A program made the position numbers and the translations under genes. A DNA stretch of 64,000 nt from positions 1,238,818-1,302,817 of the forward strand of contig ML976662.1 in assembly GCA_010015655.1 (NCBI GenBank), read 5' to 3'. The DNA is from Bimuria novae-zelandiae CBS 107.79. Lineage: Eukaryota; Ascomycota; Dothideomycetes; Pleosporales; Didymosphaeriaceae. The number at the start of each line of letters is the position of its first letter. Position 1 is the stretch's first letter. The notes below the pieces were generated by a model. That model was not told the origin of the DNA, did no database searches, and saw nothing but the letters and a program-made list of their open reading frames with translations. This document shows positions 10,845 through 23,546 of this stretch, piece after piece.

Positions 10845-12639
10845 ATGGACCGGAAACTCTACACACCGTTAAATCCAAATGCGAAGGAGATCCGTCTCCT
10901 TGAAATTGCTCTGGGTGATTTCGACGATGACATGATAATGCGCCTACGCATCGAACGACTGGACGAGAACGAAACGGATTTCAAGACTCTGTCTTACGCT
11001 TGGGGAAGAGAAAAATGCCCTCGCAAAGCATTTATGAATGGACATGCCGTCTCTATTGGTCGAAATCTGGACTGTGCTCTGCGAGATCTGCGTCACAACA
11101 TAGCTGGCCATTCAGTCTGGGTTGATGCCCTCTGCATTAACCAGGACAACGTTCTAGAGAGAAATGAGCAGGTTCAACTCATGCGCGAAATATATTCCTA
11201 GGCGGAAGAAGTCATAATATGGTTGAGTGCAGAGCATCCAAAAGACCAGTTTGTCATCGACAGCATCAACAAGAACCGAGTTCCGGAAACCACCGAGGAG
11301 GCGATACCTCTACTGAGAGCATTCAGGCGTGTCTGCCGACGGCCTTAGTTTCGCCGTGTCTGGGTAGTACAAGAGATGGCACTGGAAAAATCCTATCTGA
11401 CTGTATATTTGGGGTATCGGAGTCTTCCACGGGAGACATTCTCCACATACTTTACGAGACTGTGTGATAAGCCATTTGACCAAGCAGAGATGGGCGAGGG
11501 GCTTTGGCCGTCAGTTTTCCAATTCCAGAAGGCATCCGAGGACGTTCAGACACTTATTAATATTAGAGATGGTTACAGCTGCTATGAGTTTGCGTGGTTA
11601 GTGCTTGGTACAAATCAGTTGAGGGCAACGGATCCCCGAGACAAGGTGTATGGAATGCTTGGGATTTGCAATTTTCACTCGAACGAGACAGCTATTATCC
11701 CCGACTACTCGAAAAGTGTCCAATAAGTGTTCCTTGAGGCCAGTCGATACATGATATTGGGCGATCACTTCCCTTATAAATGGCTACCTTTACATGAGCT
11801 TTTCGACCGTTCTCGATCGCCTTCGGTTATGGCCGTGGACAAGCCGTCGTGGGCATTTGACTTGGCCATCAAGTCTCGGAGCCCCGACGCGGTCGTTGTA
11901 AACCACCATTTCGCTTTTGTGAATGGATCGTCTGATATAGTGGATCTGGTTCCGCAATTACGCCAAATCGGCCCATGCCCGACATTCTCGGAAGATATCC
12001 GACAACTTCATGTTTACGGCTCTTACATTGGTACAATAACTATAACGCGCATAGAATTTGTTTATTTGTCTGACATCGATGGATACGATAGCTGTTTTGC
12101 CCTAGCAAAGAACATCCACCGCATATACAATAGCACGTTAGAACCACGGCATATAAGAGCGCACACTTTATTGAAGGCTCTCCTACGGTGGGGGAAAGAT
12201 TTCATATATAAAAATATAGCGGTCTTCGAAAGATTACTAGCGGAGCTTGCTGAACCCGAGAGACTCGCCTTGACGTCAGAAGACCAGTTCCTAGAAAAGT
12301 ACGAGCAGTTGTTACGTACTCTCGCCGTTTTTATACGTCATGTAACCTTGTTCGTCACATAGGAAGGACATGTTGACACTCTATCATCCGGAGCCGTCCA
12401 TTGGGGTACAGCCCGGGGACATCGTCGTTGGCCTCTTCGGAATCAACGCACCGTTCGTGCTTCAGCCACTTCCTACCAAGCCCGGCGCGAAGCAAACCTA
12501 CATCATGGCGAACATCACCTATGAAGCTGATAACAGTTACGGTTATTATTTTCTCAAAGACGCTGGGCCAAACGCGAGATGGAAAGATCTTGAGAAGTTC
12601 GGAATGCGCCAGTACACCATAGTTGTTAGAGTGGAGTAA
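10845..12639 (+). pseudogene. HET-domain (heterokaryon incompatibility-type) pseudogene
   Basis: Starts MDRKLYTPLNP and contains a HET domain: TLSYAWG (about residue 45) and WVDALCINQ (about residue 90). It continues for about 590 codons to a region rich in PGDIVV and PFVL motifs typical of HET-protein C-termini. It is broken by in-frame stops at 11199-11201 (TAG), 11346-11348 (TAG), 11724-11726 (TAA) and 12360-12362 (TAG), plus a one-base frameshift just after the last. All four stops fit CpA-to-TpA change on one strand or the other. The Copia LTR begins at 12624, inside or at the end of the reading frame, so the visible TAA at 12637-12639 is contributed by the LTR. The host sequence resumes at 24731. 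An intact relative would be a nonself-recognition factor. This copy cannot be functional. Confidence 0.88.
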
Positions 12640-12775
12640 GATATCACATGATATCTTCAACCTAATGTAGACTAGTTGCTGACTACGACTCTGCTACTTA
12701 AGTAGTTTCTCCGTTTAGCCTATTATAATTAACTTAGTCTCTTATTCCTACTTACTACCTATCTTATCCCTTATA
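12624..12775 (+). repeat. Copia left LTR (152 bp)
   Basis: Starts TGTTAGAGTGGAG, ends CTTATCCCTTATA. Aligns end to end with 24574-24725 with transitions only. Confidence 0.92.
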
Positions 12776-15700
12776 GTTATAAGCCTAGCATACACTTAAT
12801 TTAACTATAGTTTATATTTTACCTACTTACTTACTACACGCGCTTTCCACGACGGAGATTAACTTAATAAGCTCTAGTTTGCTATAATAAGTAATAAAAA
12901 GGACAAGCTAATTATTAAGGAGATAATTATCCTTAACAAGCTAAGTAACTAGTTAAAGTAGATCTTTTTATAAAAAAGGACCGCTAAGGCATATAAAATC
13001 TAGGACTATTATAACCTAGGTTTAATAGTAGATACTATTAAGAAAATCTATAATAAGAAACCTAAGGAGAGGCTACTACGCTTATTTAAAAAGGATAACA
13101 CACCTAACAAAAATTTAAGCATTATCTAAGGCGACGATAATATTAAACTAGACAAACTTACAAAAACTAAACAAGAGGACTACACCTTCTAGCATAGGTT
13201 CTACGCAACGAAGCTAGCAGCATAGTAAAAGAAGAAGAACGCTCTTAATAACCTAATATAAGAGATTGCAAGGATAATCGCTAGCAGGCATATTTTAGTT
13301 ATTAAGGATACTAAAATACTATATAAATAACTTACTTAACTTAAGAATATATTCTGCATATTAGTAGTAGAACAGAAGTATAAGTTACTTAAGCAATATA
13401 ATAAGATTAAGAAAGTTCTATAATAGTAAAAGATAGATACTTAGTATAAGAGCTATATTACTATTCTTCGCGATATAATTAAACTAAAACTACTTAAGGT
13501 CTAGGACTATTAAGCATAGCAGGACTTTCTTTAAGTAATTAAGGAAATTAATAAGTCCTTTATTATACACGAAATTTAGGAGATCACGTAAGCTAAGATA
13601 AATAGAATCCTATATATAGATCTTATTAAACTAATAGAAAACTATTAATAGTTCTAATACACCTTAAACCCTATAGCGTTAGTACTTAAAACGTACGCTA
13701 TTTTAAGACGCCCTAGTCTAAACACTAATAGTAGTAACACTTAGAAACGTATAGTTACTTGCATCTGCGGAGAATAGTACTTGTTTAGATAGTGCTCCTA
13801 CGTAGTGCCTTCTCTCCGACCCGCTGGATGGAGGCCCGACCCAGCTATTTCAGCCGAGTTTAACAGAGTAAGGAAACTAGGCAGAGGCAACCCCCTAAGC
13901 GTAGCTTTACTTAAAGCTAAAAAGAAAGCAAGCGAAAAGGTAAATACTATAAATAAGAATAATATAAACAAGAACGACTTTTTTATAAATACTAGTTATT
14001 CTCTATTAAATGCTTAAAACTTAACAGGAGTAGTTATGTACTAGTAAGGTAGCTAGAACGTAGCTTAGGTTATTACTCTACTTAGTATAGCTACTATTTA
14101 ACAGCCTCCACCGCCATTAATTAATAAGTGGATACTAGATCCTGGCTCCAATCTACATGTCATAAACCACCGGCTAAAGACCTAGGAGAAGATCCGAGAT
14201 AGACACCTAGACGACATCCTACTAGCTAGCACACAGGCCCTACAGATATATAAGTGGGGAAACGTTAAGCTATTTGTTAATACTCTAACTAGCGAACGTC
14301 AAGTAACTATAATATAGGTAGTACTTATTCCTATATTTTTTATATTAGTAGTATTACTATCACGCTATTAATTAGTTAGTATTAAGTTTAACTTAAGACG
14401 TAGCTGTCTCTACCTAAGGAGCGCTCTAATAGATATATTCTATATACTTAATAAGCAGGGTGGCTATTAGGTAATAAACTCTAATAAGGTAACACGTCCG
14501 AACGCATTAGAGTTATATATATTTATAATTTAATTAAAGTTAGCTAAGCTAAGCTATATAGAGCGCAAGCCTCTACAAGTCACCCTTATAGAAGCTTATT
14601 AGATGCTAGCTTATGCAGGATAACGCGCGATTAAACACCTAGAGTAGGTAGTAGATAGTATTAAGCTTATTACTAGCCCCTAGACCCCGTAATAGAAGGA
14701 ATGTGAGAATTATATTAACTTAAAGCTCTCTAAGATTATTAGTTAACGCCCTTAACGCGAGCGTGCGACACGCCCCTTTAAATAAATTAGTATTAACCTT
14801 ATATAACTGCAAAAGACTAGCGAAGCTTGCTATAATAGAGATAAATAGCTCTTACACGCTATATGTTAACATAGCAGATACTATTTAGGGAAGACTCTTT
14901 ATAATAAGAAGAAGGAGACTCTTACGCGCGCCGTTTAACAAATACTAGTGTAAATATATACCTAATTTAACGCTATTGTTATGTATATTTATTATAATAA
15001 TAAAAAAGGCTTTACTAATTTTTAAGATATCTTTAAAGACTAAGGTATTGTAGTTAAGCCTCGCGCTGTTAGAGCGAAAGAGATAACTAGCCTTACTAAG
15101 AAAGCTAATAATCTTATTATTATAATAGTTAGAATACTATAAATTGCAGTAAATTTGCCTAAGACACTAATAAACAAGCTATACTTAATAGCTATATACA
15201 TGCTTAATTAATTACTAATAGAAGTTACTAGTTAAAAGATACCCTATAAAGTTATGCGTAAGGCAAAGCCATCTCTAGCGTACATAGACATTATTAGAGT
15301 AAAGGCTCTATTTTAAGACACAAAAGTAGCTAAAGGTAATAAGCTTAAATTACGAGCAATTACTAGATAGCTAGTTAGATATAAGGGAATAAACATCTTT
15401 CGCACCTAGGTCCTAGGAAGTAATAAGATTATTTATACCTAAGACGTCGTTTTCTTACGATAATAACAATACTCTCCGCTAGAACCTTAGCTTTTAACTA
15501 AGGAGGAACAACTTGTGGTTACTATTCTTAATATTAATTTATTAAACAAAAAGAAGGACCCTGTTATTAAGTAGATCTATTATAATATAATACTTTGTTA
15601 ACTAATAGTTAAGGATAATGCTAAAGATAAAGAAGAGGATACTAGGCTAAATAGTGCTAAAGAGCAGATTTATTAAGAGGCCTATAGAGGATTACTTACA

Positions 15701-16747
15701 CCTAGAGAGACACTAGTACCTAGCACTTATAATTATTCTTAACTAAAAGACTAAAGAGAGATTACTCCTAGAGATACTACGCTAAACCGCCGCGAGAATA
15801 ATGCACTAGGATAGACAAACCCTAATATTACTACGGACAACATCGTTCTAGGGTCCCGTCGTCGGGGAGGTAATAAAGAAAATAATACGCCTAGGGGTAA
15901 CTTCGGTACGCACGCGTCTCTATATTAGCAAATATTTACTATAGCTATCGTGTAACTGCCCCTAAATAAAGAGTAAAAAGTTTACTATAATTGTCTACCG
16001 CTACTACTAAAGAACTAAGCTAAAATTAAATCCCGCCTTAACGCTAATAAGTGGCTTGCTGCTGTAGATAAGGAGATTAAAGAGTAGCTTTATAAAGGAG
16101 TATTTAAGAGGGTAAAAGATAATGTAAAGGATTACTTAAATACTAAGACTCTACTACTAATATAGGTCTTTACGTATAAGTTTAATACTAATAGCTACTT
16201 AACTAGCTATAAAGCTTAACTAGTCGTGAGGGGAGATCTACAGACGACTTAGGATAATACCTACGCAGCTATCCTCGCGGCTCGAACGCTCCGCTTTCTC
16301 ATCGCTATTATGTGCGCTTTCGGGCTACTTGCCTACCAGTACGATGTCAAGAATGCTTTTCTCAACGCGTATCTTGCCCGACTCTATTACGTCTAGACCC
16401 CGGATGGGTTCCGAGACAGGCTAGGCAACATGATGCGACTGTGTCGAGCACTGTATGGGCTCAAGGATGCTCCAGCGCTGTGGCATAAACACCTGAAGAA
16501 GACACTAATTAATATAGGCTTTACGCAAGTAAAGGGTATCCCTTGCCTATTTACTAATAGTAAGCTAATACTATTCTATTACGTGGATAATATTGTCGTC
16601 CTTTTCCGCAAAGGCGATAAGTAATATTATTAATAGTTTAAACGCGAGCTTATAAAATAATATAAAATACAGAGCTTAGGAAAACTACGCTAGTTCTTAA
16701 GAATACGTATTATTAGAGACTATGTAAAAGGCAAGGTCTAGATAATC

Positions 16748-17182
16748 TGTTAAGTCCCTACGGGTAGCTAGTCCGTAAGTAGTTAGGGTTGGTTCTCGGG
16801 CAAGAGTACTTATTAGGCAAGGAAGGGGTATTAACTGCGTGAGCTAGTTAATAGGGTTATCGGTATCAAGAGGGCGTAGGAGTCACAATTAAATCGACGA
16901 GAGCCTAAGTTAAATCCAAACGATAGATTAATAAACAGGTTAAACATAAGTATGAGAGATCATTCTCGCGTTCCTATATACATAAGGATTTCTGTACCAT
17001 CCAAGGTCTTGCTGCCATCCATGGCTGGCGCTGCCATCCATGGCTGGTACTGCCATCCATGGCTGGCACGGCCTTGGCTGGATGGTACATCACGTGACCT
17101 CGGTTGCGCAACCCCGCCGAGTGTCACCCCCTACTAAAGGCCCGTTAGTCCTCCGTGTCCTATATATGTTCAGATCCTAATA
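16748..17182 (-). repeat. Gypsy LTR copy at the left (3' LTR)
   Basis: 435 bp, plus-strand ends TGTTAAGTCCC and AGATCCTAATA. Matches 23112-23546 with transition differences only. The central GC-balanced part (about 16975-17140) is nearly identical between copies. Confidence 0.93.
17012..17068. repeat. Three 19-bp tandem repeats inside the Gypsy LTR
   Basis: Unit CTGCCATCCATGGCTGGNN repeated three times, flanked by the inverted pair GTACCATCC (16994-17002) and GGATGGTAC (17080-17088). The same array is at 23376-23432 in the other LTR. A CACGTG palindrome and a GGTTGCGCAACC palindrome follow within 40 bp. Such an arrangement in an LTR is a likely regulatory or structural block, though its function is not shown. 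Confidence 0.9.
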
Positions 17183-17313
17183 TCACCTCCCCTCTTCTAG
17201 ATAGCGTCCTTAGTATCCTCGTTCCGCGCCCCCTAGCTGCAGATACAGTCGTCGCATATAAATACCTGCGTGAGTCGCTGTTTTCGCGTTCTAGCCTTAG
17301 TGCCTTCCTAACC

Positions 17314-17910
17314 ATGCCTAAGGATCCTAAGCCCCGTAAAGCGCGCGCGCCTCGCAAGAAGACTTCGACCTAAGAGTAACGTAATCGCATTCGCCGTGTT
17401 AAAGGGAGTAGTAAAGAGATACCTTTTCGTTGTAGTCGCTGCGAAAAGCTAAATATTTATTGTTTCGTGGATACTGCGTCTAGTCGTTGTGCTAGTTGCA
17501 TCGCTGCAAGAAGCGAGTGTGAATTATTTATTCCTAAAGAGGAGTGGGAGAAGGTAGAAGATAAGGAGCGTAAGAAGCGACTAGCTCTTCTTCGTTTTAA
17601 AGTAGAGACCGCTTATCTTTGTCTAGAACTAGTAGAAGCAGAGAGTCGTAAGAAGTTATTTGCGCGTTAGGATAAGAAATTACTAGATACCTAAAATAAG
17701 ATGCAAGAAGCAGAGAGCTCGAGTGCGGATACTCCGTTCTAAGACAATTTCCTCGCTAATTTAGGCTGGTTACAGGCTAACAATCCTCTTCTTAATCCAC
17801 CAATAGATTCTCTTCTTAACGAGTTTTTATCTAGCTCTCCTCTAATCGTCCCTAATTCCTTCTCGTGGTCTAACGATGATATTGTGCTAACATTTAGCGA
17901 TAGTTATTAA
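17314..17910 (+). pseudogene. Opposite-strand accessory ORF of the Gypsy element, zinc-cluster-like, broken
   Basis: Lies between the 3' LTR and the end of pol, on the strand opposite to gag-pol. Begins MPKDPKPRKARAPRKK (basic), then CSRC-x6-C and CASC-x6-C patterns (six cysteines in a C-x2-C-x6-C...C-x2-C-x6-C layout, about residues 36-70). A charged helix (EEWEKVEDKERKKRLALL) and an acidic/Ser-rich tail end at TAA 17908-17910. Stops at 17371, 17377, 17668 and two further places are CpA-to-TpA type. The Cys layout recalls fungal Zn(II)2Cys6 DNA-binding clusters but the spacing is not canonical. Its position suggests an element-encoded protein made from an antisense promoter. The function is unknown. 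Confidence 0.6.
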
Positions 17911-17949
17911 GGTTTACTTCTAGTTCCTATGTGTCTTCTAAGTGTAGAT

Positions 17950-20900
17950 ATCCTTTCCACTTAATTAGGTAGGTTCGTGGCTAATCCGTGTGCTATAGTA
18001 TCTTTTTAACTTCGAATTTAGTTTCTTCCTCTAGCTAGTGGTAGAAGGTGGTTTCGACTAGTGTTTCTAGGTCTGCAGGTTCTAATCGGTCGACATAGAA
18101 TACTAGATGTATCTTAGCGTCTAGTAGTAATTCTAATTAGTAGTTAACTGGTGATAGTTATTCTAAAATAAAAAATAGTCCAACCTTAATATAATCCAGT
18201 TTCTTGTGCTTTTTCTTCTGGGTTCGAAGATTTTTCGTAAGTAGATATGCTTTATCCCCCTTCTTCAGCTGAGGTGCCGTTTTTCGTTTCTTGTTGGTGT
18301 AAGAAATGCTTTGCTGTTGAGCTTTCTCGAGGTTTTCTCGGAGTTATTCATGAATTTTCTTCATGTTTTCTGCCATGTTGATGGCTTCTTCTGTCTTAAT
18401 CGTTGTAGGAAATACTTAATTAAAGAGATGTAGGTGTCTTCCGTGGTTTATATAAAATAGTGTGTATCCTGTTGCTGCTAATACCTTATTGTTATATGCT
18501 AATTGTGCTATAGGTAGTAATAAAATCTAGTTATTCTTCTGGTTGTTGCAGTAGATGCGTAGGTACGTTTCGATCGTTTAATTCGTACGTTCTGTCTGTC
18601 CGTCCGTTTGCGGGTGATAGGCTATTAATAACTTCTGTTTCGTTCCAATAAGTGCTATAAGGGTTGTCCAGTAGTTTAATATAAAGAGCTTGTCTCTATC
18701 GCTAATAATTATCTTTAGAATACCATAGTGTCGTATAAGTCGATCTAGGATAAAAAACGCAAGTTCCTTAGCTGTAGTTATCTTCTAACATAGTAGTAGT
18801 TCCACGTATTTAGTAAATCTGCATACAATTACTAATATCGAGTCGTAGCTCATTCCTGTTGCTAGGTCTTTTGACTTGGGTAGTCTAGTCACAAAGTCCA
18901 TTACGATATCTTCCCATAGTGCTGTTGGAATCTGAATTGCTTGCATCTTGCCATACTTAAGATAAGTGGCATGCTTGTTTTATTAGTAGTCTACGCACTT
19001 GCGTATGTATATTATCACTACTTCCTTAATTCCTTAGAATGTGTAATTCCGTTAGATAAGTTCCATTGTTTTCTTAATGCCTGGGTGTCCATATACTAGG
19101 TTATTATAGTATTATCGTATGATCTCTTCTTGTTGTCCTTTAGGTACTTCTCGTGTCGTAACGAGGATTTGGTTAAGTTCTGCAGTAGGTTCGAGAGATC
19201 TATTTAGGTTCTGTCGCAGTATTGTAGAATAGGTCCTTGGTTTGTCTCCTGCGAGATCGTGTCGTCGGCTAAGCGCGTTTGCTTGTCCATTTTCTTTACT
19301 AGGTGTATATGTGATCTTAAATTTGTATTATCTAAGCGTTTTTAACTATCTTGCCTATCGTGGCGTAAGTTCTTTTGTGGTTGTAAAGCGTGTAAGGTTC
19401 TTATAATCCGTAAAGATCTTAAGTATAGAGTAACTAAGAGCGTAGATTCTCTAGTGCTTTAGTGTTTTAACAATTGCGTATAGTTCTTTATCGTGTACGT
19501 TATATCGTGCTTCCGTGTCGGTAAACTTGCATGAGTAGTATGCAATAGGGTGCCATTTGCCATCTTTCTCTTGCTTCGCGTAGGCGCCTATCGCGAGGTC
19601 ACTTGCGTCTATTTCGATTTGTAGTGGTTTTCCATCCCTGAAGTGGATGAGTACTGGTGGCATAATGCATGCAGTCTTTAAGAGTTGGAATAATATTCTA
19701 CACTCTACAGTCTATGCGAATGGTGTGTCTTTCCTTGTAAGATTTATAAATAGTATCGTGGTCTTTGCGTAATCCTTAATGAATTGTCGATTAAATCTAT
19801 AGAATCCTAAGAATTCTTAGATGTTCTTCGCTGTCCTTAGTATTAGCTAGTTTTTAATACATTTAATCTTATCAGGTGCGACTTTAATTCCTTCTATGCT
19901 AATAACGTGTCTTAGGAATTTAAGTCGTGTTATATGCCACTTGCACTTCTTTAGTTTAATCTTAAGGTGTGCCTTATCTAGTGCTGTTAGTACTGTTTGT
20001 ACATGTGGAACATAATCTGAATCGTTCTTGGAGTAAACGAGTATATCGTCTATATATGCAATAACGAATATGTCTAGATAGTTACAAAGTATAAAGTTAA
20101 CTAGCGCTTGGAAATTTACCAGTGCGTTAGTAAGTCTAAAAGGCATAACTATGTATTCGAATAGTCCGTAGCGTAATCTAAACGCTGTCTTCTACTCGTC
20201 ACCTTCCTTAATTTTTATAAGGTAATATCTATCTCGTAAGTCTATTAGTGTAAAACGTTTGGCTCTTAAGAGTCGGTCTCTTAATTCTGAGATGTTTAGT
20301 AGTAGGTATTAGTTCTTTATCGTCATGTCGTTAATCTTCTAATAGTTAATACATAGTCGTGGTGTGCCGTCTTTCTTTATAACAAATATAAAAGGGCTAG
20401 CTACTAGTAACTTTAATGGTCGTATGTATCCTTTCGCGAGATTAGTCTCGATGAATTCTTTTTCTTGTTGGAGTTCTTTTCCAGTTTTGCCATATAGTGG
20501 TCCAAAGGGTGGCGTTTTCCCTTCTACTAGGTCTATCGCTAGATCCCAGGGCTAATGTTCTGGAAGGTTTGCTTTTCCTTCTCTCTCGGTGAACATATGA
20601 TTCCATGCTTGGTAGCATTCTAGAATTTCATGGTTTGTGCTTTTATCTATCTTCTTGCGCTCTGTGACCTGGTGGTTCCTGCCAGCGTCTGCCAAGGGTT
20701 TCTTCCGTTTTTCGACTGTCTGTCGCGAGACTATAGTGTTAATAGCTCTCTTATCTACTATTATGCTCTATTAATGCGTAGGCTTTACTTGCAATGCATA
20801 GTTGCAGCGCTTAAAGGATAGCTTCTTTCTTTCCTAGTTAATCGTGGGATTATGCTTCCTTAACTAGGGTAGTCCTAAAATCACGTCGTAATTAGCTTCC

Positions 20901-23064
20901 TTAATAATATCGAGGGTAATCAATTCCTAGTGTCTATAGATCGTAAGGGTAGTCTTAACCTCGTATTCAATCGTTGCTTTGCCGGGCATTAGTTGTCCAT
21001 TCGCGACATAGATAGTATAGGGCATGGCCTTCTTGCGCTTATAGAGTCCTGCTCTATTAAGTGCTTTTCTTAACACATAACTCTCCTATGCTCCTAAGTC
21101 TAGCATGGCTTTTATCTATATTTCTTTAAGCTATACTAGTAGCTTAATTAATGCCTAACTATTCATAACATTTAATTCTCTGAAGGCGTCTTCCCTTCTG
21201 AGCCTAGGTCTAAAAAAGACATCTTTTCTATAGGTGGCTTTATAAGATTAAGGTGTCCTTCTTTCTTCTTCTCCTAAGGCTGCTACTAGCCCTTTTCTAA
21301 AAGAACTTCACCGTTTTCTTCCTTTGTTACCGTTTCAATCCTAAGGGTTATAGTCCCTTTTAGTATGTAATTAAACCCATGCTTTCCTTTTTACTCTTTG
21401 TGTTTCTTGCAATTAGGGTGTAAGCATGTTTGCCATTTATTAGATGCGCATTTTCCATTAACTAGTAGCGACATTACTTAGTTTAGCGCTTAGTTAAGGT
21501 GTAAAAAGTATTACGTTTTACGTTTATCCTAGAGATAAACGTTATAATAGGCAATAAGGCAGTTAAACCACTCCTATCTACATTATTAGTACGTTTAGGG
21601 AAAATAACTATATTCCTTGGCTTAGTAATAAATAGTATATTAGTCTTCTCTATAGAGGGTCCATCGTATGGTCTCGTGCGTAGGGTTACGGTGGTCTAGG
21701 TCGTACTGTGGTTCGTAGTTCGGGCTTTCGTTTAGGTATTTCTTCTTAGAATCTTTATTTTTGTAGCGAGCGTCTGCCCATTCTCGTTCTATCTTACTAA
21801 CTAAGTCAGGTTAGTAAGCATAATAGAATGCGGCTTCGTAGTCTAGATCTTGTCGTTTCGCTATTGTAAAACCAAAGTCTGCTTCTCGTGGTTAGCATTG
21901 TTCTAAGAAGTCGAAAACATTCGTCGTCTTGCTAGCAACTAGCTTATTCCAGCTAGGGTGAGGAGTAGGAGATTAAGGCACTAGCTCTATCTCTTCCTTA
22001 TCTAAACCTTCGTATATATCCTCGTAGAGTTATAAGTTAGGCAAGTCTAATCGCTCTAAGTCCTTGTTTAGGATGTCGGATTGCTTAATAGAGGGTATCA
22101 CCTACTATTCTTCGTCGGTTACTTCTGTGTCATCGACGGTAAGTACGTTTAGCTGTCTAATAACCTTATTATTAAACCTGTGATTCCTGGTAATATAACC
22201 TAGTTTATTATATATAAAGTATTTGCGTGTCTCGGTCCCCTTATGTTAGGTTCTATCTAAGATGCGCTTTTAATTAGGCTTATAAAAGCCGTTAGACTTC
22301 CTTATTCCTTTCTCTAAGTTGTTAAACTAGATTCCTTCTATAGGTTAGTAGCTATAAAAGTCGCTTCGTTGCTATCATCAAGGTGCTTTTAGTGGCGCCC
22401 TGTAGACTACAGGTGCCTATCGTCCAAAACTAACATTCCTCGGGTTTCTACGAAACTCTTCTTGTAGTGCGAACCATTCTCTATCGATCTAGATAGATTC
22501 TTCGTATAGCTTATTAAGGGTATTAAGTCTAGCACTACTGCGCAATAGTTCTTCGCGCACGTTGCGTTTAAGTCCTTATTAATACATGGTCTTAAGGGAT
22601 TTGTCTTCTTAGTCGAGTTATACAGCGTACTTGCGAAACTTGGCTGTATACTCTACTACGGATCGTCGTTGTTAGATAGTTTAGATAGCTTGTTTAGCTA
22701 TAGTAGTTTTATTAGCAATTCCGAACAGTTGCTTAAGGCATTTCTTAAAGTTTAGGTAATTCTTAATAATGTTAACTGCGTTGGCGTGACTATTTATGTA
22801 GTCCTTGTCCTTATTATCGTGGTCTATGTCTATGTACTTAACTAAGTAGGGATAGATCTATTCTTTAGCTAGTCCTCGCATATAAGTCGCTGCGAAGATG
22901 ACTTTCTTCTTATCTTTAAAATTATTGTCTATATCGAAGAAGTATAGGTCTAGTTATAGAAGCTAGGTGTTAAGGAGACTACGATTGCCATCGTATAAAT
23001 TAGGTTTGTACGCCTTATTCTTAGTGTCCTTTATTAGAGCGACACTAGCGTTGCCTAAAGCCAT
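17950..23064 (-). pseudogene. Gypsy gag-pol pseudogene
   Basis: On the minus strand, from an ATG at 23064 (MALGNASVALIK): a gag domain (about 22500-22900), a protease trace with AMLDLGA near 21100, and reverse transcriptase at 20146-19847 with the catalytic box YIDDILVYSK preserved. RNase H at 19663-19451 (IEIDASDLAIGAYAKQEKDG) and integrase from about 19000 (MDFVTRLP near 18900) to about 18000 follow. Many stops separate these blocks, as expected after RIP. Gene order PR-RT-RH-IN defines Ty3/Gypsy. Confidence 0.88.
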
Positions 23065-23111
23065 AGAAGAAGTAGGAGTCCTAGTAGTACTTATGTTAAG
23101 GGTGTTTAAGA

Positions 23112-23546
23112 TGTTAAGTCCCTACAGGTAGCTAGTCCGTAAGTAGTTAGGGTTAGTTCTTGGGCAAGAGTACTTATTAGGCAAGGAAGGGGTATTAACT
23201 GCGTAAGCTAGTTAATAGGGTTATTAGTATTAAGAGGGCGTAGGAGTCACAATTAAATTAACAAGAGCCTAAGTTAAATCCAAACAATAGATTAATAAAC
23301 AGGTTAAACACGAGTATAAGAGATCATTCTCGCGTTCCTATATACATAAGGATTTCTGTACCATCCAAGGTCTTGCTGCCATCCATGGCTGGCGCTGCCA
23401 TCCATGGCTGGTACTGCCATCCATGGCTGGCACGGCCTTGGCTGGATGGTACATCACGTGACCTCGGTTGCGCAACCCCGCCGAGTGTCACCCCCCACTG
23501 AAGGCCCGTTGGTCCTCCGTGTCCCATACATGTTCAGATCCTAACA
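23112..23546 (-). repeat. Gypsy LTR copy at the right (5' LTR)
   Basis: 435 bp, plus-strand ends TGTTAAGTCCC and AGATCCTAACA, followed by the target duplication TAATC. Confidence 0.93.
23376..23432. repeat. Same 19-bp triple repeat in the second Gypsy LTR
   Basis: Identical copy of the 17012-17068 array, including flanking inverted arms. Confidence 0.9.

Larger units (their letters stand above)
16748..23546 (-). mobile_element. Ty3/Gypsy LTR retrotransposon nested in the Copia element
   Basis: A 6799-bp element with 435-bp LTRs at both ends, flanked by the 5-bp duplication TAATC at 16743-16747 and 23547-23551. The coding strand is minus: a gag start near 23064, then protease, reverse transcriptase, RNase H and integrase. 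A purine-rich tract (minus strand, 17183-17198, AGAAGAGGGGAGGTGA) sits directly before the 3' LTR, as a polypurine primer should. The element is heavily RIP-mutated. It inserted after the Copia, and the LTR pair differs only by transitions, mostly at CpA/TpG. Confidence 0.93.

Noticed and set aside
17012..17068. Regular short repeats considered as a CRISPR-like array
   Set aside because: Only three directly adjacent 19-bp units without spacers, inside an LTR of a eukaryotic retrotransposon.
16952..17137. 61-codon frame inside the Gypsy LTR
   Set aside because: Translation of the LTR tandem repeat; it recurs reversed in the other LTR and has no coding pattern.
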